Shown piece after piece: positions 35,927-43,621 of a stretch of DNA of 43,621 nt. The notes under the pieces were generated by a model. The model was not told the DNA's origin. It searched no databases and saw only the letters and a program-made list of their open reading frames with translations. Origin of the DNA: Cellvibrionaceae bacterium (GTDB lineage Bacteria; Pseudomonadota; Gammaproteobacteria; Pseudomonadales; Cellvibrionaceae); assembly GCA_025800365.1 (NCBI GenBank), contig JAOXRT010000177.1, positions 1 to 43,621 on the forward strand, given 5' to 3'. Each line of letters starts with the position of its first letter. Positions within the stretch are counted from its first letter, which is position 1. A program made the position numbers and the translations under genes.

Positions 35927-37978
35927 CTAGTGAATGTCGCGCCAGTACTCGCGGTTCAGCAAGTAAACAAATACGAACAATACTAGGATAAACAGCAATA
36001 CATAAATACCAATGCGCTCACGATCTAGTGCCGCAGGCTCAGCAACATATTCCAAGAAGTTAACTAGGTCGTAAACGGCCTTTTCATACTCTTCTGGACT
36101 CATGCTACCTTTAACCGCACCTACTTTAAGCGTACCACAAGGGTCTTCCATAATTGGATCGCCAGTGATTGGGTCGCGACGTGGCTTGCCATGATCGTAA
36201 ACTGGACCAGGTGCACACTCTTGCAAGCCTTGCATTTCCAGCATCACATGAGGCATTGCAACCTTGTCAAAAGTACGGTTGTTTACACCTGTTGGGCGAC
36301 TATCATCTTTGTAGAAAGTCAGCATGTAGGTGTATAACCACTGCGGGTTACGAGCACGCGCTACCAAAGTCAAATCTGGAGGAGTCGCACCAAACCACTT
36401 TTTAGATTTGTCAGGGTCCATTGAGTTAGTCATTAATGAACCCACCGCAGAGCCATCAAAGATCATCTGCTCGCGCATTAGTTCTGGGTCAATACCCAAA
36501 TCATCCGCTACGCGACCATAGCGAGAGAAGCTCGCTTCGTGACAACCCATGCAGTAGTTGATAAACCACTTAGCACCGTTCTGCAAAGACTCTTTGTCGT
36601 GTAGATCTGGAGTCATTTCATAACAGTCAATGGCTCCACAAGACTTCTCACCACCAGCACCCACTGCCTTAATCGGCACAATAGTGAGCACCAAGAACAG
36701 GATGAAACCACCCCAAACCAGCGGTGCAGGCAAGCCTTTCATTTGTACACGCTCTGGCTCTGGCTGACACTTCTCACGAGCCGTCCAGAACGGCATGGCG
36801 ATAAAGTAAGCAAAGTAGATGATGGTACAAACCTGAGCCAAGATAGTGCGACCTGGAGTCGGAGCTTTAACACCTAAGTAACCCAAGATTACGAAAGAAG
36901 CTGCGAATACCAACAGTGCGATACGGCTGAGGTTACCCTTGTAACGCATAGACTTAACTGGCGACTTATCCAACCAAGGCAACACAAACAAGATTGCAAT
37001 CGCTGCACCCATGGCAACCAGACCCAAGAACTTAGAACTCAAAGGTCCAATATCAAAGGTTACCGCCCGCAAGATGGCGTAGAACGGGGTGAAGTACCAT
37101 ACCGGCGCAATATGCGGCGGAGTCTTCAGGTTGTTTGCTTCTTCGAAGTTTGCGTACTCCAAGAAGAAACCGCCCATTTCTGGCATGAAGAAGATCACGA
37201 AACAGAACACGAACAAGAATACGGAAATACCGATTAGATCGTGAACGGTGTAGAACGGGTGGAATGGAACGCCGTCTTTTGGAATACCGTTTTCGTCTTT
37301 GTTCTTCTTGATCTCAACGCCGTCTGGGTTGTTTGAACCCACTTCATGTAGTGCTAGCAGGTGCAATACCACCAACAGCAACAATACGATAGGCAGTGCG
37401 ATTACGTGCAAGGAGAAGAAGCGAGTCAAGGTAGCGCCGGAGATCAAGTAATCACCACGCACCCACTGCACTAGGTCTTCACCAACCACTGGAATAGCGC
37501 CAGCCAAGGATACAATTACCTGGGCGCCCCAGTAGGACATCTGACCCCAAGGCAATACGTAACCCATAAAGGCTTCAGCCATCAAGATTAGGTAGATCGC
37601 CATACCGAAGATCCACACTAGCTCACGCGGAGCTTTGTACGAGCCGTACAATAAGCCACGGAACATATGCAGATACACCACCACGAAGAAAGCCGAGGCC
37701 CCTGTGGAGTGCATATAGCGGATGAGCCAACCGTAATCGACATCACGCATGATGTACTCTACAGAAGCGAATGCGCCATCGGCACTCGGCTCAAAGAACA
37801 TAACCAGCCAAATACCGGTCAACAACTGGTTAACTAAAACCAACAGTGATAAAACACCGAAGAAGTACCAGAAGTTAAAGTTTTTAGGGGCATAATATTT
37901 GCCCATGTGGGTATCCCAGGCACGCTGCACAGGTAGGCGAGCGTCGATCCAGTTCCACAGATTCACTAACATATTCAT
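35927..37978 (-). CDS. petBC: Fused cytochrome b / cytochrome c1 of the bc1 complex
   Basis: A 683-aa protein joining two bc1 subunits normally encoded separately. Residues 1 to about 412 are cytochrome b, with haem-ligand histidines in RYMHSTGAS, VYLHMFRGLL and RFFSLHVIALP...VVLHLLALHEVG, and the Qo motif PVWY. Met413 (position 36742) aligns with the usual start of petC; the hydrophobic LVWGGFILFLVLTIVPIKAVGAGG would serve as signal/transfer segment. The c1 part has CMGCH, AMPHVMLEMQG (possible Met ligand), and the C-terminal anchor IGIYVLLFILVLFVFVYLL. Fusion with later cleavage is known for FbcH of Bradyrhizobium. The ATG at 37978 has GGAGG 8 nt upstream, inside the end of petA. Confidence 0.93.
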   Translation of the reverse strand: MNMLVNLWNWIDARLPVQRAWDTHMGKYYAPKNFNFWYFFGVLSLLVLVNQLLTGIWLVMFFEPSADGAFASVEYIMRDVDYGWLIRYMHSTGASAFFVVVYLHMFRGLLYGSYKAPRELVWIFGMAIYLILMAEAFMGYVLPWGQMSYWGAQVIVSLAGAIPVVGEDLVQWVRGDYLISGATLTRFFSLHVIALPIVLLLLVVLHLLALHEVGSNNPDGVEIKKNKDENGIPKDGVPFHPFYTVHDLIGISVFLFVFCFVIFFMPEMGGFFLEYANFEEANNLKTPPHIAPVWYFTPFYAILRAVTFDIGPLSSKFLGLVAMGAAIAILFVLPWLDKSPVKSMRYKGNLSRIALLVFAASFVILGYLGVKAPTPGRTILAQVCTIIYFAYFIAMPFWTAREKCQPEPERVQMKGLPAPLVWGGFILFLVLTIVPIKAVGAGGEKSCGAIDCYEMTPDLHDKESLQNGAKWFINYCMGCHEASFSRYGRVADDLGIDPELMREQMIFDGSAVGSLMTNSMDPDKSKKWFGATPPDLTLVARARNPQWLYTYMLTFYKDDSRPTGVNNRTFDKVAMPHVMLEMQGLQECAPGPVYDHGKPRRDPITGDPIMEDPCGTLKVGAVKGSMSPEEYEKAVYDLVNFLEYVAEPAALDRERIGIYVLLFILVLFVFVYLLNREYWRDIH

Positions 37979-37981
37979 CAA

Positions 37982-38575
37982 TTAGGCCTCCTGGTCCAAA
38001 CCGATAGTAATCACCGCATCGCTATCAAAGCGGTATGGCGGGACTTCTAGGTTGATCGGAGCAGGCACACCTTGGTAAACACGGCCCGCTAAGTCGAACT
38101 TAGAACCGTGACAAGGGCAGAAGAAACCGCCTTTCCACTCAGCACCACCTAGATCGGCTGCACCAACCTCAGGGCGATACATAGGCGCGCAACCCAAGTG
38201 GGTGCACAAACCTAGTAATACTAGAAATTCAGGCTTGATTGAGCGAACCTCATTATCTGCATAAGGCGGCTGCACCGACTCTGCAGATTTTGGGTCACGC
38301 AATAGGCCGTCTAGAGTCGGCAAGTCATCAAGAACTTCTTGAGTACGACGCACGACATAAACCGGCTTGCCACGCCACTCTACGGTGACCATTTGACCAG
38401 GTTCAAGCTTGCTTAGATTATATTTAACCGGGGCACCAGCAGCTTTCGCTCTAGCGCTCGGATTCCAGGACCCAACAAAAGGTACGGCAACACCCACTGC
38501 CCCGGCACCACCTACAACGCAGGTAGCAGCGGTTAAGAAGCGGCGACGCCCTTCGTTCACTCCGCCATTGCTCAT
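37982..38575 (-). CDS. petA: Ubiquinol-cytochrome c reductase Rieske iron-sulfur subunit
   Basis: A 197-aa Rieske protein of the bc1 complex. A twin-arginine signal/anchor is at the N-terminus (GRRRFLTAATCVVGGAGAVG). The 2Fe-2S ligands are in CTHLGC (residues 124-129) and CPCHGS (153-158), with the disulphide cysteines present. GGGAG precedes the ATG. The stop is three bases upstream of the petBC start, so the two are one operon. Together they pass electrons from ubiquinol to cytochrome c. Confidence 0.97.
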   Translation of the reverse strand: MSNGGVNEGRRRFLTAATCVVGGAGAVGVAVPFVGSWNPSARAKAAGAPVKYNLSKLEPGQMVTVEWRGKPVYVVRRTQEVLDDLPTLDGLLRDPKSAESVQPPYADNEVRSIKPEFLVLLGLCTHLGCAPMYRPEVGAADLGGAEWKGGFFCPCHGSKFDLAGRVYQGVPAPINLEVPPYRFDSDAVITIGLDQEA

Positions 38576-39006
38576 GACGATCTTCTCCCATTCCAGTACT
38601 GCAGGCAGTAACTGATTGAATTACAAAGGTTTACGGTTGATTCTGTGCTTATGGTGTGATTTTAAAAATTGACACATGGTATAGAAATTGCGTTGAACTG
38701 ACAAGGATAACCGCCTGTTTTTCAAGGCTTTAGCCATATTTTTCCCAGAAGTTCTGACCAAGATCATTCGCAGTTAATGTTTCTGCTCAGATGTCATACA
38801 AGCGACTTCTAATACGCCCAACAAGAATAGCAGGCAAATTTGAGACTGCCTCGCCACTTCGAGACAAAAACTGATCAATATCTATCAATTTACAACCCCA
38901 AGACCCGATGATAAGCATCAAAATTAGAGCTACAGCCTCGGCCAGGTCATAAAAAAACCCAGACTGAAACAGCCTGGGTTTTTCGAAAGCCAGTTCGGCC
39001 AGCGAA
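38576..39006. other. Non-coding region between petA and rpsI
   Basis: These 431 bases contain the petA promoter region and, at the other end, the rpsI terminator. A minus-strand open frame of 114 codons runs through here into rpsI, but it overlaps the ribosomal gene in another frame and crosses the terminator, so I do not call it. On the minus strand TTGTCA and TATACC (about 38685-38705) could form a petA promoter, though the 15-bp spacing is short. Nothing else is evident. Confidence 0.5.
38955..38981 (-). terminator. Intrinsic terminator of rplM-rpsI
   Basis: AAACCCAG (38955-38962) pairs with CTGGGTTT (38974-38981), with CTG/CAG extending inwards. On the minus strand it is followed by a run of T's. 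It lies 26 bases after the rpsI stop and separates the ribosomal genes from petA. Confidence 0.85.
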
Positions 39007-39399
39007 TTAACGCTTGGAGAACTGTGGCTTCTTACGTGCTTTACGCAAACCAACTTTCTTACGCTCAACCTCACGAGAATCGCGAGTAACGTAACCTGCT
39101 TCACGCAGAGTTGGACGTAGGCCTTCGTCATAAGCCATCAATGCACGAGTCAAACCGTGACGGATCGCACCTGCCTGACCGAAGCTACCACCACCTTTAA
39201 CGGTGATAGTTACGTCGAAAGTTTCAACGTTATCAGTGGCTTCTAGTGGCTGACGCACGATCATGCGAGCAACTTCACGACCGAAGTAATCTTCGATAGT
39301 GCGGCCATTGATGGAGATGCTACCAGTGCCCTGGGTAATAAAAACACGAGCAGTGGAAGTTTTGCGACGGCCAGTGCCGTAGTATTGTGTAGCTGCCAT
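39007..39399 (-). CDS. rpsI: 30S ribosomal protein S9
   Basis: A 130-aa protein of the small ribosomal subunit; its C-terminal tail reaches the P-site tRNA. Sequence is typical: [35 protein letters not shown], and the basic end RKKPQFSKR. It follows rplM by 12 bases, the universal L13-S9 operon. Confidence 0.99.
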   Translation of the reverse strand: MAATQYYGTGRRKTSTARVFITQGTGSISINGRTIEDYFGREVARMIVRQPLEATDNVETFDVTITVKGGGSFGQAGAIRHGLTRALMAYDEGLRPTLREAGYVTRDSREVERKKVGLRKARKKPQFSKR

Positions 39400-39411
39400 T
39401 GTCTTTATTCC

Positions 39412-39840
39412 TTATACGTCCAGTTCTTTTGGTTGCTGTGCAGTATGTGGGTGCTCGGCACCAGCATATACTTTCAACTTGCTGAACATTGCACGGCCTA
39501 GAGGACCTTTTGGCAACATGCCCTTAACAGCGCTCTGAATAGTGCGCTCAGGAGCTTTTTCGATCAACTTTTCAAAGCTGATAGACTTCAAACCACCTGG
39601 GTAGCCAGTGTGACTGTGGTAAATCTTGTCTTTCGCCTTGTTACCAGTAACGTGTACTTTCTCGGCGTTAATTACAACGATGTAATCGCCAGTATCAACG
39701 TGAGGGGTAAACTCAGGCTTGTTCTTACCGCGTAAACGGTCGGCAATCGCCACGGCCATGCGGCCTAGGGTCTTACCTTCAGCATCGATCACGTACCAGT
39801 CGCGCTGGACGGTTTCGGGCTTGGCACTGTATGTCTTCAT
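39412..39840 (-). CDS. rplM: 50S ribosomal protein L13
   Basis: A 142-aa early-assembly protein of the large subunit. It starts [20 protein letters not shown] and contains [38 protein letters not shown] and [18 protein letters not shown] at the end. The leader between the promoter candidate and the ATG is roughly 80 nt. In E. coli L13 represses its own operon through the leader; whether that applies here is not visible. The inverted 129-bp units lie just upstream. Confidence 0.99.
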   Translation of the reverse strand: MKTYSAKPETVQRDWYVIDAEGKTLGRMAVAIADRLRGKNKPEFTPHVDTGDYIVVINAEKVHVTGNKAKDKIYHSHTGYPGGLKSISFEKLIEKAPERTIQSAVKGMLPKGPLGRAMFSKLKVYAGAEHPHTAQQPKELDV

Positions 39841-39923
39841 GTTATATCTGCCTTTTAGGGTTTCGGTTTGCAGCGCCTATTCACAAAGGGCGAATCAGGG
39901 AGCCACAAAAATGGAGCGCGGAT

Positions 39924-39954
39924 TCTATAGCGGGGGTGAGCAAAAAGCAAGCAA
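39924..39954 (-). promoter_or_regulatory. Candidate rplM-rpsI promoter
   Basis: On the minus strand a -10 TATAGA (39929-39924) lies about 85 bases before rplM. Two TTGCTT sequences upstream give spacings of 15 or 19 bp, neither ideal. A GCTATAGAATCCGCGC context, with a GC-rich discriminator, is typical of stringently controlled ribosomal promoters. Confidence 0.45.
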
Positions 39955-39985
39955 AACTCCTGAACTTATTACCCCCAAGAAGCCC

Positions 39986-40114
39986 GACCGCCTGTTGAGG
40001 GGAGTAGTTGCTATGCTGGGGGCGCAAAAAGCTGGATCCATCCAAGCTCACCTCCTCCTCCAAGTCGGAGATGCCCCAGCATAGCAACTACTCCCCTCAA
40101 CAAGCTACATATGC
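39986..40114 (+). repeat. Inverted-unit hairpin element, copy A
   Basis: A 129-bp unit: GACCGCCT, a 28-nt left arm (39994-40021), a 52-nt core (40022-40073), a perfectly complementary right arm (40074-40101), then CTACAT-N-TGC. The core (minus-strand sense) holds hairpin 1 CTCCGACTTGGAG, the unpaired GGAGGAGGAGGTGAGC (40061-40046), hairpin 2 TGGA-TGGA-TCCA (40044-40033), and CTTTTTGCGC. Copy B at 40207-40335 is the same unit in opposite orientation. I know no named family with this structure. Confidence 0.9.
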
Positions 40115-40206
40115 ATACAAACAAGCAACCCTTTGAATTTAGTGCGCAGAAACTCAGCAAACTCATTGAATCAACGCACCGACAGACCAAAGAAAGCCAA
40201 AATTTC

Positions 40207-40335
40207 GCAAATGTAGAATGTTAGGGGTAGGGGCTACTTTGTTGGGGCATCTCCGACTCGGAGGAGGAGGTGAGCTAGCATGGATGCTGCTTTTTGCGCC
40301 CCCAACAAAGTAGCCCCTACCCCTAACAGGCGGTC
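40207..40335 (-). repeat. Inverted-unit hairpin element, copy B
   Basis: Same layout as copy A, in reverse: arms at 40220-40247 and 40300-40327 are perfectly complementary over 28 bp, the core at 40248-40299 is 52 nt, and the outer GACCGCCT and CTACAT-N-TGC are conserved. Hairpin 2 is AGCA-TGGA-TGCT (40077 equivalent, at 40277-40288): the stem differs from copy A but still pairs and the TGGA loop is kept. Nine outer-stem positions differ from copy A, all compensated. Confidence 0.9.
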
Positions 40336-40361
40336 AGTCCTGCATAACATCTAAACAAGAA

Positions 40362-41471
40362 CTAAGGCTTATGCGGCAACGCCAAATAATCGTGACTCTG
40401 CATCTCCAGCAGACGACTCACTGTGCGATCAAACTCAAAACTTAAGTGGCCACCGGCGTAGATCTGCTCTAGAGGCACCTCACAAGAGATGATCAGCTTC
40501 ACACTGCGATCATAGAATTCATCAACTAGATTAATGAAGCGACGAGCTTGATCATCAGTCTCACGCCCCAATTGAGGCACATCCGAAAGCAATACAGCAT
40601 GGTATTCGCGAGCCAGCTCAATATAGTCGTTCTGGGAACGAGGTCCGTCACAGAGCGCCATAAAGTCAAACCAGACCACATCCTCCGATTCGAAACGCGC
40701 CATGATTTCACGACCTTCGATTTCCAAAGGTACATTGGCTCGAGCCTCTTCCAGATCAGGCGCCAAGCCCTCGAAGCTGCGCTGCAAGCTAATATCGGCC
40801 TCTTCATCTAAAGGGTGATGGAAAAGCTCGGCCTGTTCCAAGGCCCGCAAGCGGTAATCGACACCACCGTCTACATTCACCACCAACGTGTGCTCATTGA
40901 GCATGGCAATAGCCGGCAAGAAGCGCGCTCGCTGTAAGCCATCTTTATATAGGCCATCAGGAACAATGTTGGAGGTAGCTACCAAAGTAACGCTGCGGGA
41001 AAACAAGCCCTGCATCAGGTTACCCAGAATCATGGCATCGGTGATATCGGAAACAAAGAATTCATCGAAACAGATAACACGGGCTTCTTTGGCCAAACGG
41101 TTCGCTACGATTTCGAGGGGATTTTTTTCACCTGGTAAGGTTTTAAGCTCTTGGTGGACGCGGCGCATAAAACGATGGAAGTGCACTCGCATTTTGTTTT
41201 CAAAAGGCAAGGACTCATAAAAGTTATCCATTAGATAGGTCTTACCGCGACCAACACCACCCCAGAAGTACAAACCTTTCTCAGGACCCAAAGGTTCTTT
41301 CTTGCGACCCAGTAATTTAGACATCAAGCCAGGCTTTTTAGCCTCAGCAGGCTTGGCAGTTAAGCGCTCATAGAGATCTTGCAAATGATCCACCGCCATC
41401 GCCTGGGCAGGATCATGGCGAAAATCATCTCTCTTAAGGTCGCGCTGATAGCGCTCTATAGGGCTACTCAT
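40362..41471 (-). CDS. zapE: Cell division protein ZapE (AFG1-like ATPase)
   Basis: A 369-aa ATPase that in E. coli associates with the Z-ring under stress; the AFG1/Lace1 family is linked to protein quality control. Walker A GGVGRGKT is at residues 71-78 and Walker B ICFDEFFV at 133-140, with sensor LVATSNI near 165 and a C-terminal HLSFEFDRTVSRLLEMQSHDYL. GGAAG lies upstream of the ATG. It is divergent from zapG; the region 40207-40361 downstream holds one copy of the hairpin element. Confidence 0.95.
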   Translation of the reverse strand: MSSPIERYQRDLKRDDFRHDPAQAMAVDHLQDLYERLTAKPAEAKKPGLMSKLLGRKKEPLGPEKGLYFWGGVGRGKTYLMDNFYESLPFENKMRVHFHRFMRRVHQELKTLPGEKNPLEIVANRLAKEARVICFDEFFVSDITDAMILGNLMQGLFSRSVTLVATSNIVPDGLYKDGLQRARFLPAIAMLNEHTLVVNVDGGVDYRLRALEQAELFHHPLDEEADISLQRSFEGLAPDLEEARANVPLEIEGREIMARFESEDVVWFDFMALCDGPRSQNDYIELAREYHAVLLSDVPQLGRETDDQARRFINLVDEFYDRSVKLIISCEVPLEQIYAGGHLSFEFDRTVSRLLEMQSHDYLALPHKP

Positions 41472-41679
41472 ATCTTAACTTCCGAAGGGCGATCGCAAAA
41501 CCGCGCCACTTTAACCAGCCATCAACATAGAAGCAAGCCGCAATAGCGTATATGTAAAGAAGCGTGATACCACCAAAGTCCAGATCCACACAGCGACCAT
41601 TTATCCTATATAATAGATAGTAGCAGGGGCAAAATCTTAGCAGCCCAACTGCCACCGATGTTTGTTAAGGAGACCATCC

Positions 41680-42171
41680 GTGACTGAGTTTGAACTGAGC
41701 CACCTAATTATTACTGGCGTGGGCATGTTAATTGCCGGCGGCATTATTGGCCTAGCTATTGGCCGTAGCACTAGCCAACAAAGCAAAGCAGCCGAAACAC
41801 TTAAGGAAGAACTAGAGCAGCTAAAAGAAGAGCAGCGCGACTATCAACACGAAGTTGCCGAGCACTTCGCTGAAACCGCCGATCTAGTGAACAACATGAA
41901 CCAAAGCTACAAAGCTGTGCATGAGCACCTTGCCAGCAGCGCCCTTAAGCTATCCAACCCTGACGTTAGCCGCCAGATACTTGAAGCAGGCACCAGTCAG
42001 CCGGCCTTAGAAAGCCAAGCCATGGGCGAGCTACAAGAGCAACCTAAAGACTGGGCCCCTAAAAACCCAGGCGACAAAGGCACCTTGAGCGAAGACTTCG
42101 GCTTAGAAAAAGCCAAAGAAAACGAGCAAGAAGAAAGCGACTCCGAGAAAAAAGAAGAAGAAAAAGCCTAA
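41680..42171 (+). CDS. zapG: ZapG/YhcB (DUF1043) envelope protein
   Basis: A 163-aa inner-membrane protein with one N-terminal membrane helix (LIITGVGMLIAGGIIGLAIG), followed by a coiled coil (SKAAETLKEELEQLKEEQRDYQHEVAEHFAETADLV) and a Lys/Glu-rich C-terminus. YhcB is linked to cell division and envelope growth. I set the start at GTG 41680 (VTEFELSHL): AAGGAG lies 8 nt upstream. The ATG-like longer frame at 41662 (a TTG) reads through that site. As in E. coli, it precedes a Deg protease gene. Confidence 0.9.
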   Translation: MTEFELSHLIITGVGMLIAGGIIGLAIGRSTSQQSKAAETLKEELEQLKEEQRDYQHEVAEHFAETADLVNNMNQSYKAVHEHLASSALKLSNPDVSRQILEAGTSQPALESQAMGELQEQPKDWAPKNPGDKGTLSEDFGLEKAKENEQEESDSEKKEEEKA

Positions 42172-42198
42172 ATTAAAGGCTTTGGGGGAAAAGCAAAC

Positions 42199-43308
42199 TT
42201 GAAAAAGCTGCTGGATTTTGTAGGTTTACCAGTGTTTGCTGGGGTCATAATTGCTGTGGCCCTACTGTTTTTATTCCCCCAACTTCGTCAACCCAGCTTT
42301 TTTCAATTTAATTCACAGCAACAGGTGGAGCAACAGGGCCCCGCCTCTTATTCCCGCGCTGTCCGAATAGCAGCCCCTGGCGTGGTGAATATCAGCACCA
42401 GCCAAAAGCGCAATTTTAGAGATCACCCGCTACTTAATGATCCTTTATTCCAGCAGCACAACAATATTAGAAACAATAGCCCACTAGGCTCTGGCGTTGT
42501 CGCCTCAGAGGATGGCTACATTCTCACCAACTACCACGTCATTGAAAGCGCTAATGAAATTCAAGTTCAGTTTTTTGATGGCAGTACGGAATATGCCGAG
42601 CTTGTAGGTACTGACCCTAAAAGTGATCTAGCCGTATTAAAAGTAAATAAAGAGAACCTAAAACCACTGCAGGTTAGGCGCTCAGAGGAAATGCAAATTG
42701 GCGATGTAGTGCTCGCTATCGGCAACCCCTGGGGAGTTGGCCAAACAGTGAGCCAGGGCATTATCAGTGCTACCGATAGAGGCCTAAAGCAACTAAGCCC
42801 CTACACATATTTCTTTCAAACCGACGCTGCCGTAAACCCCGGCAACTCGGGCGGCGCCGTAATTGATGCCTATGGCAAATTAGTCGGCATCAGTACCGCC
42901 ATTCTAAACAATCAAAATGCCACCGGAATTAGCTTTGCTATTCCTGCAGACTACGCCATGTATGCCCTTGATGACATTGTGCAATATGGCTATGTGGTGC
43001 GTGGCTGGCTTGGCTTTGGCGCCGATAGATTAAGTGCTGCCGCAGCCGCCTCTGGAGGGCTGGTCAGCAACGATGGAATATTTGTCACCAGCATCACACC
43101 AGGTAGTCCTGCCGAGCAAGCGGGCTTACAACTTGGCGACTACATCACCAGCATCAACGATATTCCCCTTAGCGCCAGCAACCCAGCACCGGAGCAAGCA
43201 ACCAGTCGCTTGCGGCCAGGCAGCTTGATCAATATCGATTTCATTCGACAAGGGCAAGCAATGAGAACCGTATTGCAGGTTGGCTTACTTCGCCCTGACG
43301 ATAACTAA
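42199..43308 (+). CDS. degS: DegS/DegQ-type periplasmic serine protease
   Basis: A 369-aa trypsin-like HtrA protease anchored by one N-terminal membrane helix (residues 9-27), followed by the protease domain and one PDZ domain. The catalytic triad is His113 (NYHVIES), Asp143 (KSDLAVLKV) and Ser217 (NPGNSGGAVID). A single PDZ and a membrane anchor are the DegS layout; DegS cleaves RseA to switch on sigma-E. DegQ has two PDZ domains. The start is TTG at 42199 with GGGGGAA about 8 nt upstream. It follows zapG by 27 bases. Confidence 0.92.
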   Translation: MKKLLDFVGLPVFAGVIIAVALLFLFPQLRQPSFFQFNSQQQVEQQGPASYSRAVRIAAPGVVNISTSQKRNFRDHPLLNDPLFQQHNNIRNNSPLGSGVVASEDGYILTNYHVIESANEIQVQFFDGSTEYAELVGTDPKSDLAVLKVNKENLKPLQVRRSEEMQIGDVVLAIGNPWGVGQTVSQGIISATDRGLKQLSPYTYFFQTDAAVNPGNSGGAVIDAYGKLVGISTAILNNQNATGISFAIPADYAMYALDDIVQYGYVVRGWLGFGADRLSAAAAASGGLVSNDGIFVTSITPGSPAEQAGLQLGDYITSINDIPLSASNPAPEQATSRLRPGSLINIDFIRQGQAMRTVLQVGLLRPDDN

Positions 43309-43310
43309 TC

Positions 43311-43621
43311 ATGTCTCACTTTCATCGCGGACACGACTGGATAGAAGAACTGCCGCTTGCCGCACAAGAGAAAATTCGACAGCGCATGCAGCGACGCGAA
43401 CTGGAAAGCGGGCAACCACTCTATCAGCCAGGCGATCAAGCACAGGCACTGTTCCAAGTAGAAAGCGGCTTAATCGTTCTAAAGCGCAGCAATAAAGAAG
43501 GTGAAGAGTATCTCGCAACTTTTCACGGCCCTGGCGAGTGTTTTGGTGAAATTCCTCTGCTCGCCAAAGAATCAAAACGCGGCTTTAACGCAGTGGCTCG
43601 CGGCAATACAGTATTACTCAG
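43311..43621 (+). CDS. Crp/Fnr-family transcriptional regulator, N-terminal part
   Basis: The gene runs off the window end; the first 103 codons are present from ATG 43311, two bases after the Deg protease stop. The fragment is a cyclic-nucleotide-binding-type beta-barrel: QPLYQPGDQAQALFQVESGLIVLKRSNKEGEEYL, then ATFHGPGECFGEIPLLAKESKRGFNAVARG, with the phosphate-loop GEIPLL seen in CRP relatives. The four-cysteine Fnr iron-sulfur motif is absent in this part. The DNA-binding half is outside, so ligand and targets cannot be judged. Confidence 0.85.
   Translation, partial: MSHFHRGHDWIEELPLAAQEKIRQRMQRRELESGQPLYQPGDQAQALFQVESGLIVLKRSNKEGEEYLATFHGPGECFGEIPLLAKESKRGFNAVARGNTVLL

Noticed and set aside
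38787-39131. 114-codon minus-strand frame between petA and rpsI
   Set aside because: It overlaps rpsI in another frame and crosses its terminator; no ribosome site or recognisable motif.
39986-40335. Integron attC sites or a CRISPR repeat pair
   Set aside because: No integrase-type core sites at the ends, arms are perfect rather than bulged, and two inverted units do not make a CRISPR array.
41464-41655. 63-codon minus-strand frame upstream of zapE
   Set aside because: It overlaps the zapE start region, has no ribosome site, and covers promoter-like sequence.

Overview
The window is ordinary gammaproteobacterial chromosome with a few odd inserts. Every recognisable block has the order seen in pseudomonads, E. 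coli or their relatives: uvrA facing an MFS gene plus ssb; nrdR-ribD-ribE-ribB-ribH-nusB-thiL-pgpA-ribA; ilvI-ilvH; rplM-rpsI-petA-petB/petC-sspA-sspB; zapE next to zapG-degS/Q. Gene content (bc1 complex, MauG-like peroxidase, M3 peptidases, acyl-CoA ligase) suggests an aerobic, probably marine heterotroph close to Pseudomonadales/Cellvibrionales. Genus cannot be fixed from the sequence alone. I see no tRNA, rRNA, CRISPR array, transposase or phage gene.

Layout. 1-207: tail of fabB, closed by a very long perfect hairpin. 317-6117: acyl-CoA ligase, a degenerate RmlD-like protein, a secreted M3 peptidase in AT-richer DNA, and an AspH/LpxO-like hydroxylase. 6224-12445: ssb and a YajR-type MFS transporter on the minus strand, then a CsgD-like regulator with a long non-coding upstream region, then uvrA behind a LexA-box candidate. 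12517-17479: a diiron ferritin-like protein divergent from an AraC regulator, RidA and VOC proteins, a DUF4261-like protein and an EamA transporter. 17647-19785: a second secreted M3 peptidase (Dcp type). 19934-26676: the riboflavin/thiamin cluster headed by nrdR. 26729-31370: a small membrane protein, glyA, a di-haem peroxidase, a secreted histidine phosphatase and a thioredoxin-fold protein. 31557-33798: acetolactate synthase, preceded by a structured leader. 34261-39840: a DUF4124 protein, sspB (frameshifted), sspA, the bc1 complex and ribosomal proteins L13/S9. 40362-43621: zapE, zapG, a DegS/DegQ protease and the start of a Crp/Fnr regulator.

Three things stand out. First, two 129-bp units lie in inverted orientation between rplM and zapE. 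Each has a perfect 28-bp stem around a conserved 52-nt core, and the stems differ between copies at 9 positions, every one compensated on the opposite arm. Inside the core a small hairpin also covaries while its loop is kept. This looks like a structured RNA or hairpin-DNA element family that I cannot name. Second, cytochrome b and cytochrome c1 are fused into one reading frame, where related bacteria have separate petB and petC. Third, sspB is broken by an apparent 1-nt deletion exactly at the conserved Thr-Pro-His, or the assembly has an error there. The ilvI leader is also a good candidate for a cis-regulatory RNA.
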